Assembly: GCF_010183535.1 (NCBI RefSeq)
Contig: NC_071330.1
Coordinates: 12,009,717 to 12,073,716, forward strand
DNA length: 64,000 nt
Direction of reading: 5' to 3'
Source of the DNA: Caenorhabditis remanei
Taxonomy: Eukaryota > Nematoda > Chromadorea > Rhabditida > Rhabditidae
Of the stretch, positions 12,335 to 23,700 are shown piece by piece (position 1 is the first letter of the stretch; the number at the start of each line of letters is the position of its first letter). The position numbers and the translations under genes are program-made. The notes beneath the pieces are model-generated. The model worked only from the letters and a program-made list of their open reading frames with translations. It had not been told where the DNA came from and did no database searches.

Positions 12335-14651
12335 TTAATAGGTGGGGTGGGATGGATAGTTGTTTTGTTGTGGATAATAATTGCCTCCTTGTGGATATCC
12401 TTGTTGATATTGTCCCTGTGGTTGTTGATAGTATCCACCTTGTTGTTGTTGTTGTGGTGGATAGTTTTGCATTTGGTATTGTTGTTGTTGAGAGTAGTCG
12501 TCTGAAAACGAGAGATTAGGATTTGCTTATTTTCTTTTGAGATTTTAGATAAGGTGACGTCATTTAGTAATCTTTCACAAATGGCTTTCGAAATTTCGAA
12601 ACTTTTGTCAAAGCTCGAGGTTCGTTATTGGGAAAAAGTTCAAACTTTCTACCGGATTAGAGATTTTTTTCAAACGAAATGTGAATCATGGTGAAATTTA
12701 TGTATTTTTTTAAAAAGAAGCTAGTTTTGAACATAATTTTACAGAAAAAAACACGGCTACAGCCATAATCATAGGATAAAGCCACCATAGACCCGACAGG
12801 ACCTATTTATTCGCAATCGAAATACTGAGCAATTGGAGTCTACAGTGTCTGCCTATAAGCCCCGCCCATTTCCCATGGTAAGTATAGCAACAGGCGGAAC
12901 CCTTGAGATGTCGGTCACATCGCTAGAGGTGGGTATATATATATCCTGTCGATTCATGTATAAATGTGTAGGAGTACACAAGACAGGATGTTCAGTGATG
13001 AGTGTTCAGTGACTGGATGATCAAAAATGGTCATCCGGTGACTGAATATTCAGCGCTGAGCATCCGGTTATGGAATGTTCAGTACTGTACTGAGCATCCG
13101 GTCACAGGCTGACCGAATACTCAGTACTGATTATCAGCAACCCAGAACTTGAGGAGGAGTCCTAACAGCCCACAACCGGGGAAGAAGTCCACGAGGAGTT
13201 CCAGGACTTGAGGGATCCTGGAGGAGGAGTCCCCGAGGATCAAACAACCGGAAAAGGAGTCCAGGAGGATCCCATGACGAGCCCAGAACAACAGGAGGAG
13301 TCCAGGAGGAGTTCACAACCGGAGGAGGTGACGACGAGGAGTTCCAGAACTTGAGGAGGAGTCCTAACAGGCCAGAACTTGAGAGGAGTTCATGAGGAGC
13401 CAGCCTGGAGGAGTCCACGAAGATCCTGGAGGAGGAGCCCACAAGAGGAGCAGGAGTCCAGGAAGAGCCGGAAATTGAGGAGTCCAGGAGGATCTTAGAG
13501 GAGGACTCGTGGAGGATCCCTAGAGGAGGAGAATCCTGGAGGATCCCACAATCGGAGGAGGTGTCGACAGTACAATTTGAGGAGCAGTCCACCTGGAGTC
13601 AGCCCGGAGTCAGGAATATTCCAGGACGAATCTCCAGAAAGGAGGAGTCTCCAGAATTGGAGCAGAACTTGAGGAAGAGTCCAGCCGGAGCAGTACACGA
13701 AGAGCCTCGAGAACGATGAACGATGAGCCCAAGAGGTTTTACTTTTTTCTAAAGCTGATTTTTTGAATTCAAGTTTCTCAAAATCTGATTCATCTGGAAG
13801 CTCATCTAATTTCGCAATACACCTAAAACTTGAAGTGCGGTCCACGATAAACGAGAATATGAGGGGTGCAAGAGAATTACCTGAGAATACCTGCGAAGGA
13901 GTCCAGAATGTCGTAAGTAATAAGGTTTCTGTTTCCAAGGAGACCATGATAAGAGGATATTTTACTAGTTTTTACGTCGACCGAGATTTTTGTGACTGCC
14001 TATAACAGGCAAGGCAGAGTTGATTATGTCAATTTTTGTCTCCTATATTTTCAGAATGTAAATGGGTGTATGTTTTATGTTCGGTAGGAACTTGCTCATT
14101 CCACGAATCTCTTCATGTAGATACCGAAGTTATCGAATACATTTAGTTTGAAACACTTAATGATCTCGTGGTTTCATAATGAAATTTTCTCCAAAAACGC
14201 TACAGAAGTTTCGTAATTTTTTCTAGTGATATCACCCTTCTTGCAGAAAACAAACTTGTTATCACTCACCATGATATTGTTGATTATCGTGCTTATCATC
14301 TCCACAATCGAAGATTGAACGACAACAGAAGTACGCTCCAATGCAACAACCACAACACAAGAGGAGGAGGATCAGGAGGACACTGAAAATTCGAAATTAA
14401 GTGAAAAAACTGAATGAAAAATAATGATTCTAATGAAAACAACTCCGAAAATTATGCAAAATAGGAAAAGGGGAAGGAAGAATCACACAGGGGGCAAGTG
14501 CGCTCTATTGACTATTTCATAGAATTATCGGTAGAGCGCATTTGCTCTGCACATGCAGGGTTAGTATGTAGATCACAACAAAAACACACAAAGAACACCC
14601 AAAAAGAAACCTATGGATTCTGTTGAAGAAGTCCAGCGTTGCCGTAGTCAT
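12335..14651 (-). CDS. Small Cys-rich single-pass membrane protein with Q/Y/P/G-rich tail
   Basis: Three exons on minus: 14651-14611 (start MTTATLDFF), 14382-14270, 12501-12335 (stop), about 106 aa; frames join exactly. Residues 14-21 are nearly all V/L/I (SVLLILLLL) and run straight into CCGCCIGAYFCC, which suggests a membrane segment flanked by clustered, possibly palmitoylated cysteines. The third exon codes for a low-complexity tail of Gln, Tyr, Pro, Gly and Asn (repeats such as QQQPQGQYQQGYPQG) ending in SHPTY. No known domain is recognised. The layout resembles worm small membrane proteins with prion-like cytoplasmic tails. It lies downstream of, and on the same strand as, the CX-module gene 310 bp away; that spacing is longer than a typical worm operon. 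Intron 2 (1.77 kb) carries a purine-rich minisatellite. Confidence 0.7.
13140..13735. repeat. Degenerate GGAGGAGTCC minisatellite
   Basis: About 600 bp of imperfect tandem units built on GAGGAGTCC(A/C)(A/G)G, purine-rich on plus, inside intron 2 of the minus-strand membrane-protein gene. It keeps long open frames on minus only because stop triplets are rare in the unit; these are not counted as genes. Just upstream (about 12985-13135) a second short motif, GCATCCGGT / GTTCAGT, repeats several times. Confidence 0.75.
14499..14565. repeat. Short hairpin with TAGAGCGCA arms
   Basis: CAAGTGCGCTCTA and TAGAGCGCATTTG form an inverted repeat in the 5' part of the small membrane-protein gene (intron 1). 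The GCGCTCTA core is shared with the TA-flanked MITEs at 29.7 and 44.6 kb. Confidence 0.45.
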
Positions 14652-14961
14652 TCCTGAATAACAACTTTCCAGAAAAATTACAAAAAAAAATGATATTTTG
14701 GGTTTTTATTTACAATAAAAATTACAGTTTTTCTCAAAGAAAAACGAAGGCAATTTGAAAAATATTCTCAGACAACGGACAAAATGAAGATTAGATTCAA
14801 AAAAAGAGAGAAACGAAGGACAAGTGACACGGAATGAGGAGAAACGGGAAGAGAAGGGAAAGCTGACACCGAATTCCCCAATTTTAGAATTTTCTAGAGG
14901 GAAAATTATAGATTTTCGGGTGTTTTTTGAAAGAAAAATCCCAGATTTTTCGTTGTTTTGC

Positions 14962-16839
14962 TTAGAATAAAAGAAGAGTAAACAAGTACACGAGAGCGAT
15001 GGTTCCAGCAGAGCTTCCAGTGCTTCCATGACTTCCGCCGGCTCCTCCGTTGTTCTGATTCTGAATTGGAGCTGGGCAACAATCGGTTCCACAACACACT
15101 TCACGTCCTTGTTTGCACGCCCAGACGATCGTTTTTGGTCGGGATCCGTCGGGGTATTGGATCTGGAAAATAGATGGGGTCGGATGAGCGAATTGGAAAA
15201 TTTTTGGAGCCCCGGCCCGGCCTTCAAAAAATGAACCTTTTTTTTTGAAAATTTTGAAATTTTTCATCTAGAATGAGACAATTTCTGATGATTTACAGAA
15301 TTTCTTCTAATTCTGAATGATAGTCGAAAATTTGACTTTTTCGCAAAAAATTTAACTTTGAACTTTGGCGCCAAAACACCCGGGCCGCGCCTTGACAAGT
15401 ATGGAAAAATCAGTAATTGACTGAAAATTGGTTGAAATTTTCTTTAAAAACACGCAATTTTATTTAAAACGGCTGAAATGGTCCAAATCAGCTGGAAATA
15501 GCCAGAATTTGAAGAAAATTTTGCTTAAAAAACCGAATTTTTAGGGACTAGTTTTAACTGTGTACAAATTCTAGGTTATCATACTCGGAATTCGTGACTT
15601 CCAGAAAATTTCAGTCAAAATCCCGAAAAATAACACACTTATCGAGAACACTCACATTTTGCAAGACTTGATCTGGAGTTGGTGTCGTGGAGACTGGGTT
15701 CACTGTGGTGGAGGCATCTGGAGCTCCGGTGGTCGTTGTCGTCGTCGTCGAGGTAGTTGTGGATTGCTAAAATTTCATTTTTCTGAAAATTTCCGCAACT
15801 TTGAGTTCTACCTGTTGAGTCAATTGATTCAATGGCATGGAGCACTGGAATTCTCCATTCTTGACTTGTCCATGATTATCCCAATTATAGTTTCTTCCGT
15901 TGTAGTTGAATGGTTCGGTAGCTGACTTGATGATGGCTTTTCCAGCTTCATAAGCGAGAATTCCTCCGGCTGCTCCGAGAGCTCCACCGATGAGAGCCTT
16001 TTTGAATGTTCCACTGCTCGATTGGGATCCGAGACCAGTTCCAGGACGGAATCTGTAAAAAGAAAATGTGAAAATTGTATTGTTTTATTCACATGCATCC
16101 CAGAATCGAATCGACTGAAATTTTTGCGAGAAAAAAAGAAAAATTTCAAAATTTTCAATATTTCCATTAAAAATCTGTTTTTGAACTATTTTTGAGCAAT
16201 TCTCGCCAGTATCCAGCCTAATTTAAATTTGAAATTTCCATACTTCGTAAAGCCGGCTTCAAAATTGACCTTCTTTTCCAAATTTTTTTGTTGAAATTTT
16301 TCAATTTTTTATCGAAAGTGTGACCAAATCTGATTATTTTTCAGAATTTCTTTCATTTCTGAATAATAGTCGAAAATATGACTTTTTCGAGAAAAAAATT
16401 CAGAAAACTTCAAAAAATTTGAAATTTGAACTGGCGACTAAACACCCGGACCTTGACGAGTATGGAAAATTCAATATTTCCATACTTACCCTCCCTGATT
16501 GAATCCTCCTTGATTCGGGTGGAATCCTCCTTGATTTGGATTTGGATGGAATCCTCCTTGATTGTTGAAGTTATTGTTTGGACGTGGCTGATTGAATCCT
16601 CCTCCTTGATTTGGATGAAATCCACCTTGGTTTCCACCATTGAATCCTCCTTGTTGTCCATTGAATCCACCACCTTGTTGTACTCCTGTTCGAGATCCAC
16701 TTGATCCACGGGAACCAAAGTTGGATCCACCGCCACCTCCGGAGAGGGAACCGCCACCGGCTGTAGCTCGACGAGCCTCGATTGGCCCGGATGTGAAGAC
16801 GGCGATGCAGAGAAGACTGATGTATAGATGTCGGAACAT
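14962..16839 (-). CDS. Secreted CX-module protein with Gly/Asn/Gln repeats and GPI-type tail
   Basis: Four exons on minus: 16839-16490, 16052-15812, 15766-15656, 15162-14962 (about 300 aa). The start is MFRHLYISLLC; an acceptor-like TTTTCAG sits 3 bp before the ATG, typical of a trans-splice site. Order: signal peptide (1-22); Gly-rich region then tandem GGFN/HPNQ-type repeats (about 30-117); a hydrophobic Gly/Ala segment (136-151, ALIGGALGAAGGILAY); first half of a CX module (FNYNGRNYNW to FQCSMPLNQL, 165-194); a Thr-rich linker coded by exon 3 (198-223); second half (IQYPDGSRPK, IVWACKQG, CCGTDCC, 235-263); then a Gly/Ser spacer and a hydrophobic C-terminus (about 287-300), as for a GPI anchor. 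The CX module is a nematode-type extracellular Cys domain of unknown function. The repeat, hydrophobic segment and GPI order recalls prion/Shadoo proteins, but nothing shows homology. Confidence 0.8.
15200..15405. repeat. GGCCCGG / CTTGACAAGTATGG repeat, copy 1
   Basis: Lies in intron 3 of the CX-module gene. It starts at a GGCCCGGCC stretch and ends CCGCGCCTTGACAAGTATGG, with AT-rich DNA between. The interior matches the copy in intron 1 (for example ATAGTCGAAAATTTGACTTTTT versus ATAGTCGAAAATATGACTTTTT, each read in overlapping blocks). Confidence 0.6.
16240..16475. repeat. Same repeat family in intron 1, copy 2
   Basis: Begins at TACTTCGTAAAGCCGGC and ends CACCCGGACCTTGACGAGTATGG. It aligns along its length with 15200-15405, so two introns of one gene hold the same repeat in the same orientation. 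Confidence 0.6.
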
Positions 16840-16936
16840 CTTCTGAAAATGATGAATGGATGAATTATGGGAAGGAACTTCCTTCAAGAAAAGGAGCGGT
16901 AGAAAATAAGGAAGTTTGTGGACAGGGGAATCACAT

Positions 16937-17207
16937 TAGCAGTTCACCCTTGTTACAAGTTCGCCCCACCGCAAATGAGAGAGTATCGGCGAGAGACGCA
17001 GAGTTTTTTTCTCGCGCCGACACAGATTTTCACAGTTTTTGACCTATTTTCGTTATTTTTCAAAAGTTTTTTGTAAACCATTATGAAAATACTGCAAAAT
17101 GGTAAAAACTGTGAAAATCTGTGTCGGTGCGAGAAAAAACTCTGCGTCTCTCTCCTACATTCTCTCGTTTGTGGTGGAGCGCAGTTGTAAGAGGGGTGGA
17201 CTGCTAC
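16937..17207. mobile_element. TA-flanked palindromic MITE (271 bp)
   Basis: TA-GCAGTTCACCC at the left and GGGTGGACTGC-TA at the right. The two arms stay complementary for more than 100 bp (AGAGACGCAGAG, CACAGATTTTCACAGTTTTT) around a short AT loop. TA flanks suit a Tc1/mariner-type non-autonomous element. It sits about 100 bp upstream of the CX-module gene, so it may lie in its promoter. Confidence 0.75.
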
Positions 17208-19890
17208 TAGATAAAATAAGAAAATAAAGTGAAGAAGAATTCAGAATTTCGCGAAAAAATCAAATGAAATCACAAAGCTAAACAGAACAGGACGCTCATC
17301 AAGGAACTTCTTCAAGTTGCCCCGTTATTCTACTACAGTTTCCACGGATCGGATATTCATTTGAAATTCAAGTTTTGAATATTCAAATTCGCTATGGAAA
17401 CCCCCTACGAACGTCATCGATTTCACAATCTTCCAACCGAAAAAAACTCCATGGAGAAAAGGGACCACAGGAAGTGCTCACGTGTGTGTGTTTGGTTCGT
17501 TGTGCAGGTCCCCTCCACTTTAGTTGTCAAGCTCGAGTAGCTCATAGCTCAATAGCTCAACTTCCGGGTGTTATTAGAATAAAGAGCTAGGGAAAGTGAC
17601 AAAGAGTGAATAATCGTAATTTGGAATTTTAAAAATGGGGAATTCGAGATGGAACTGAAGCTAGAAAAAGGATAAATGAGAATTGGTGAACTCAAGTTGC
17701 AACAAAAAATTGGCAAATAATGCTAGGACTGGAAGAATTAGATCATTCTGGAACTTCACAGAAGTCGAAATCTCTCAATTTGAGTGTAACTGAAAAACCT
17801 ATTGCTAATGTGAAAGTGACGTCGTCTTGCGGTTTCTTCACATCTTCTGCCTTCCAAAATTTCATCAACACAAAACAGAAACCGAAAACTAAGCCGGAAC
17901 CGGATCGGGCAGTCCGTACAAGAGATGGGCGGTGGCTACTTCTGTTTATTGATTAAATCTCTTTCTCGATTTCAACAGAAAAATAAGAAGATATCGAAAG
18001 GAAGCAATAAAGAAGCGAGAGATTGAAGGTCAAAAGTGGTGTTTTGATCAGGTAGATCAAACGGAAAGAACCGCATTTACTTTGTGAGGGTAGCCAGTTA
18101 ACCAGGGCAAGAGTGAGCTAGGATGAAGCACTCATTGTCATGAATTATAGAAAATACTGGAAGTTTCAGATCACTTCTAGAATCTAGATGACTCATCGCA
18201 TCGATTCAAAAGTCTATTTCACCACAATTGTAACAACTGTCGAAATGAATAGAAGAGAGAGATCGAGAGATGAGATGACGTGTGTCAGACAACAAGAGGA
18301 AAGGGAGAGGCGGAAGAAACTAGACATAGTTATTGTTTTTACCATCGGATGGAGAGAAAAGTGAAAAAAAATGAAGTGAGGGAGGTCAATTCCCCACGTG
18401 TAGGTAGCCGAGACTTTCACTGTCCAAAACTAATTTGACCGTCTTTTTGTGTAGTAGACAGATATGTTGGACATTGTTGGTCGGATGACGTGATGGGGAC
18501 AAACAAACTGTATCTGAGGGAATCTGGCGAATACGGTGTCCAGCAAGGAAAGATCCACGTGGAAAAGATGAAAGTTTAGTCTAGAAATCGGCCAAGATTT
18601 TCAGCTATGCTATTCGAGTAAAATTCAACATTCCAACAGAAAGTTCGCTAGATCTATAAAAAGTTCCACGGACTACCATGTACGCTCTATTGAGAATCGT
18701 ACTGTCTCAAAATGGGAAAATCAATCACCAAAAGTGAATCATATGAATAGAATCAACCGTACGGAAAAACAGGAAAACACAACAACAAGGTGTGGTATTT
18801 TTCAGGGGAACAATACTGAAAGTTTTGTTTTGAATGGTTTTTGATGGCTGAAACAGTTGATGATTCTACAATTTATTGACTGCGAAATATATAGTTTCAA
18901 ACTTTTTGCTGTTATGAATGAAACTAAAAAACCACAGGAAGACCATCTGTTCAAATAAGCCTCACAAGATTTAGCAAATTTCACAAGACTAGAAAATCCA
19001 TTTTAATGGATAACAATTTGATCTACTTAGCAGACCAACTGGAACCACTATAAGTACAGAACTGATCTAAACTGAATCCTTTTCTCCTTTAACGATGTCA
19101 ATTTACGAGACCACTAGAAGGACGAGAAGAGAGAAGCGAGAATCCGAGAAAACGAGTCGTTAATCATCGTGACGCCCAATACATAAACTGACTATACAGT
19201 TTCTGTTATTACAAGAATTCTTCGAAGGAAATTAACGGATTTGTTCAAAAAGTATCGATTCTCTAATTTTGTTGTGGGCTATCAATCACAAGGTAGGTAA
19301 GATCTAGTGGTGGCAAAGAAGTAGTTCGTGAACAAATAGAAAATATACAGAGACCGACCGAGATGGACAAACAACGACTGTGGTCAGTTGGGGGGACTTT
19401 TTTGACAGAAGGAGATGGCGGTTGGACTGTTTTTCTTCCCAGATTTTTTTAACTTCGGAAAACTTGCGATTTGAAGGGGAAGAAATTGATTTTTAAAATT
19501 TTCTAGCTGAAATAATAAAGTTTAATAATAAAGAATTGGAAGCACAGAACTGGGCAAAAATTAGTGAAAAGTAACAGAAAAAATGAAAAATGTTCGCTTT
19601 TCGAATACTTTTGAGTTAAAAATTATGCTAAACGGCTAAAATTGAAGTGAGTGCAACGAATTTGAAGTCTCGCAATAACTTTGAAGATTTGGAGCTGAAA
19701 ATCCATATTTTCTTGACAAAACCAACTGTGAATGTCTCAAAACTATCTAGCAAGTAAGGAATAACCGGAAATTTGTTCGAAAAAATGTGCAGAAACTGCT
19801 AAAACTAATTCGCTAATATGCAAATCTCAAATTTGATTTAAATGGCAAAAACTCAACAAAAACACCGAAAAATCAGTCACAACTAAATAC

Positions 19891-20245
19891 CATACTTGTC
19901 ACGGGCCGGGCCGGGCCGGGCCGGGCCGAAATCAGGAAAAATCTCGGCCCGGCCCGGCCCGGCCCGGCCCGGCCCGCTCGGCCCGTTTTGAAACATTTTT
20001 TCAAAACATTTTGAGTTTTTGAATTTTTTTTGGAAATTTTTTGAAAAAAGTATAGTTTTCGAATAAACATTTAAAATTGAATCAAAATGTGAATATGTAA
20101 TGATAATTTAAGCATTTTTACTGTTTTTTTTCGAAAAATTTCAAAAAAAATTGGTAAAAATGGGTACCCATTTTTGAATCCGGGCCGACCGGGCCGGGCC
20201 GGGCCGAGAGAAATTTCGGCCCGGCCCGATTTTTGACAAGTATGC
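19891..20245. repeat. GGCCGGGCC tandem fold-back repeat
   Basis: Ends are CATACTTGTCA and TGACAAGTATG, an inverted pair. Inside are tandem CCGGG/GGCCC runs at 19902-19927, 19943-19984 and 20179-20226, with an AT-rich centre. The ends match those of the repeats in the CX-module introns, so this is the longer, GC-expanded member of that family. A related piece (GGCGGCCCGGCC) lies near 24690. Confidence 0.75.
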
Positions 20246-21200
20246 TAAATACTAAATACTTCTATGATTTCACACAAAAAAGCCAAAATCACCATTGTCT
20301 GCCGCTGAATCGGTAACCAGTTAACCTCAACCCCCTCCACGACTTTCAAAGAAGTATTTACGGAGCAATGGGAAGGCCCTTTTGCCTGTGTTCAAAAGCT
20401 TAGCAAACAGTCTTACAATTTAAAGTGACGAATGGAATCAAAGATGATTTTCTGGAAAATTTTCTCTTTTGACGATAATCTACGCGAGTGAAAAAAAAAG
20501 TCAAAAGCAGAAGTGAAAAAAATCGGAAAATCGAACAAAAACTGTATGAGCGAAAAATCCGACATCTCTCTCCCATAAGGGAATCGATTCCCTTCCCTTC
20601 TTCAGGTGTGTCGTCGTTGGTCTCTCTTCCCTTTTGCCTCCCGTAACCAGAATGAACGTTTCTCTGTGGTCTCCACCGATTCGTATACTATTTCGTTGTG
20701 ATTCCGACGATGCAACATTATTATTGTTCCATTTACTCTGTCGTGTGGCGTTTTTGAATAAAAAGAAATAGAAGAGGGAAAGGAAGTGGGAGGTTCAAAA
20801 TTTTTCAAGCATTGTAACCTGAGGAGATGTACATATGAGTCACCTAGCTGCATAAATATCTCATTTTGAACTTCGGAGACGGAGAACAACTAAAAAACAC
20901 AAAAATAGGCAAAAAGTGAGCAAAAATCGGAATCTCTGGGAAAATTATGATTTAATACAGTAACCCTTAAAGACGCAGAGCGAAAATTTGTAAAATGGGT
21001 TTCGCCTCGGTTTCTGTATTTTTTAAAGGAACATTTACAAAAGTTTTCTATAGAGCACCACCACGACTTTCTGTTTAACGGAGATTTTCCATAATTCTAA
21101 TACTTTTTCTTACTGAAAAATTTTTTAATTTGCAGATGTATTTTTATAACTATTTTTTCAATAAAGCTTATAAAACTCCAGACAAATCTCGGAGAAAAAG

Positions 21201-21773
21201 GGGGGTATTTGAGTTTAGAACTCGGAAGAATAGAACTGCGACAAAATAAAACTGTGAAAATATAGAACAGGAAAAAATGGAACTGAACAAAGTGGAACTA
21301 CGAAAAAATGGAACTGCTACAAAACAGAACTCGACAAAATAGAACTGAACACAATGGAACTGCTACAAAATAAAACTGTTACAAAATAGAACTCTAGTTC
21401 GAATGGAGCGCGTTTGCATTCGTGACTTTTAAGACGAATTATAACCAATTTTCGAGGAGAAAAGTCGACTAAAAATACTTATTTCATGTAGATAAAGTCT
21501 TTGTCTATTTAATAGTCAACAAAAAACTGTATAAAGTTATATTAGATAAGCCTAATAAGCATTTTCAAAACCAGTGGTAGAGTTCTATTTTGTAACAGTT
21601 CTATTTTGTAGCAGTTCCATTTCGTTCAGTTCTATTTCGTGGAGTTCTATTTTGTAGCAGTTCTAACTTTCACTGTTCCACTTTGTAACAGTTCTATTTT
21701 TTTCTGTTCTATATTTTCACAGTTTTATTTTGTCACAGTTCTATTCTTCCGAGTTCTAAACTCAAATACCCCC
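21201..21773. mobile_element. 573-bp fold-back transposon with 8-bp target duplication
   Basis: Outer arms GGGGGTATTTGAGTTTAGAA and TTCTAAACTCAAATACCCCC are perfect inverses. The flanks are AGAAAAAG on both sides (21193-21200 and 21774-21781), a clean 8-bp target-site duplication. Each arm of about 190-200 bp is a tandem series of an about 16-bp unit around AAAATAGAACTG; the loop (about 21400-21565) is unique. No coding capacity. An 8-bp duplication is typical of hAT-type insertion. Confidence 0.85.
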
Positions 21774-23700
21774 AGAAAAAGCAAGAAAGTCTAACTTTTG
21801 AAATTATTTACAGTAATCCGAAAGGTGCATGCGCATGTGTCTGAAATATATGAGTTTCACAACAAATTGTTCACTTTTCTTTTTTCAAATGGTCGATTCC
21901 AGAGTCGAATTCCAAGATTATAGCATCTGAAAATCTTGTGAATATCGTAATTTTCTTTCTTATCCCTTTTCAGCCCGCCCATCAAGCCGAATCCTCGTGC
22001 AAAACGTTGTTATTTTGCTATATATTTTGTTAAAATCCTCTAAAAGCGAAGCCTTTCTGAAAACATATCATATTTTTAGCGGGGCTGAAACATAAACAAA
22101 CCAGGGTTAGTCACCATTAAATGTTACTTTTATCGCTTTTTCCTTCTTTTTGACGGCATGTTAGTGTTTTGTGGGCAATCTTATGTTCCAAACATTGTTT
22201 ATTCTTTTTTTAATGTAGAGTTTTAAATCACGATTTTTGGATTATCTCAGAAAACCCCAAGTTTTTGCCTCAATTCAAAATCTGAAGCTTCCCTCCAAAA
22301 AGTCGCCGTTCCTTTGCACCTAATTCTCCGACAAATTGCACACATTTTGTCTCTGCACTCTCTCACTTTCGCCTACTCTCTCGCCTATTGTTGACTTTGA
22401 AGCTGCTCATTTTCTCAAGAGTTTCCAACGGGAAACTTTCGTTGAGTTCTCTTATCATTTGATAGAAAAATAATGAAGACTACTATATATAAACCATTGA
22501 TTTAATTTATTTCATTGTCTTTTCTCCGGTGAAATATCCGTGAAAATTTAAAATTTCGGTCTCTCACTTGTCAGCTCCGGACAACACACTCACTCACCGC
22601 CATTTCACTTCACTTCATTCATTCATTCACACGTTTTGCGGACGACAAAAACGGACACTCTTTTTCCATTTCGATGCCCTCCCTCTTCTCTTCTTTTTTC
22701 TCTTCGTTTCCCCTCCTGGCTTTCACATTCTGCGTCTCGAATCGATGAGAAAAAGAAAGAAGACCGACACTCTTCTTCTTCTTTTTCTACTAGAAGAAAA
22801 CACACGAAATGCAATAATCTTGGTGCATGTTGTTAATCCGAGGAAGAACAACCAGAAAAGTAGGCACAAGACAATTCAACAACTTTTTTTTCTTTTTTTG
22901 GCTGCTTTTCTGGTTATTTTTTCGCAATTTCTATGTTAATTTTTCTAATTTTCGCAAAAGATAATTTGAGTCACTTCTTCCTCATTTTCTGAGACTCATT
23001 AGTTTCGACAGCTAGCAAAATTTCGTAAGACTCGTAGCTTTTTTGCTATTTTCGTCTGTTTTTGTTAGAAAAACCTTTTTTGTTTAAATAGAAAATATTA
23101 CATTTTTCGCCCGAAAAGCCCATCAATCTCGTCGAAATCTTTTTGAGTAGATCGAAAATTTTTCAATTTCCGGCGCGAAACAAAAATGCTCTTAATTTCC
23201 GGCGTAGGTTTCTCATTATGTCCATCGGGCTCCAACTTTTTCGATTTTTGTTTGGTTTTGTGTTAGAAAAGGTTGATTTTCGTCGATTTACACTGATTTT
23301 TTTGCGGATTTCACGAAATTTTTCTTTGAATCTTAGAATTTTAATAAAATTCTTTTTGATATTCTAATACATGTTTTACAGCCGAAACTTTTACTTTTTG
23401 ACAATTTCAAGCTCAAAAATCTCAATTTTGACTTTCATTTTCACAATTTCCGCTGCTTTTCACGAAAATGTATCACCACCAATTTTCTTTCCTAAATTTC
23501 GAGAATTTCTTCGTCTTTTTCCGCCCAATTTCCTCCATTTTTTTGCTTTTTCTCTCCGAATTCGTACAATTTCGCCAACAAAAAGTTCAATTTTTCAGCT
23601 CCCCCGCTAGTCCCCCGGTGGTCTCATTTCCCCTTAAAACGGGGTCCCCCTTGGGTGTCATCTGGCACATCATTATCTGAATCGTCAACGTCTTCTGATC

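Larger units (their letters stand above)
17208..23700. other. Intergenic region between divergent genes
   Basis: Lies between the CX-module gene (minus) and the palmitoyltransferase gene (plus). I see no exon: short frames at 17.7 and 22.6 kb have no partner splice sites or domain. It holds the GGCCGGGCC repeat at 19.9 kb and the long fold-back at 21.2 kb. The last kilobase is very T-rich, as in many worm 5' flanks or first introns. Confidence 0.6.

Noticed and set aside
13134..13947. Two 150-codon Ser/Leu/Pro-rich frames on minus
   Set aside because: They are translations of the GGAGGAGTCC minisatellite inside an intron.
22568..22939. 123-codon frame on plus
   Set aside because: Phe/Leu/Lys-rich, AT-driven, overlapping a frame on the other strand; no domain.
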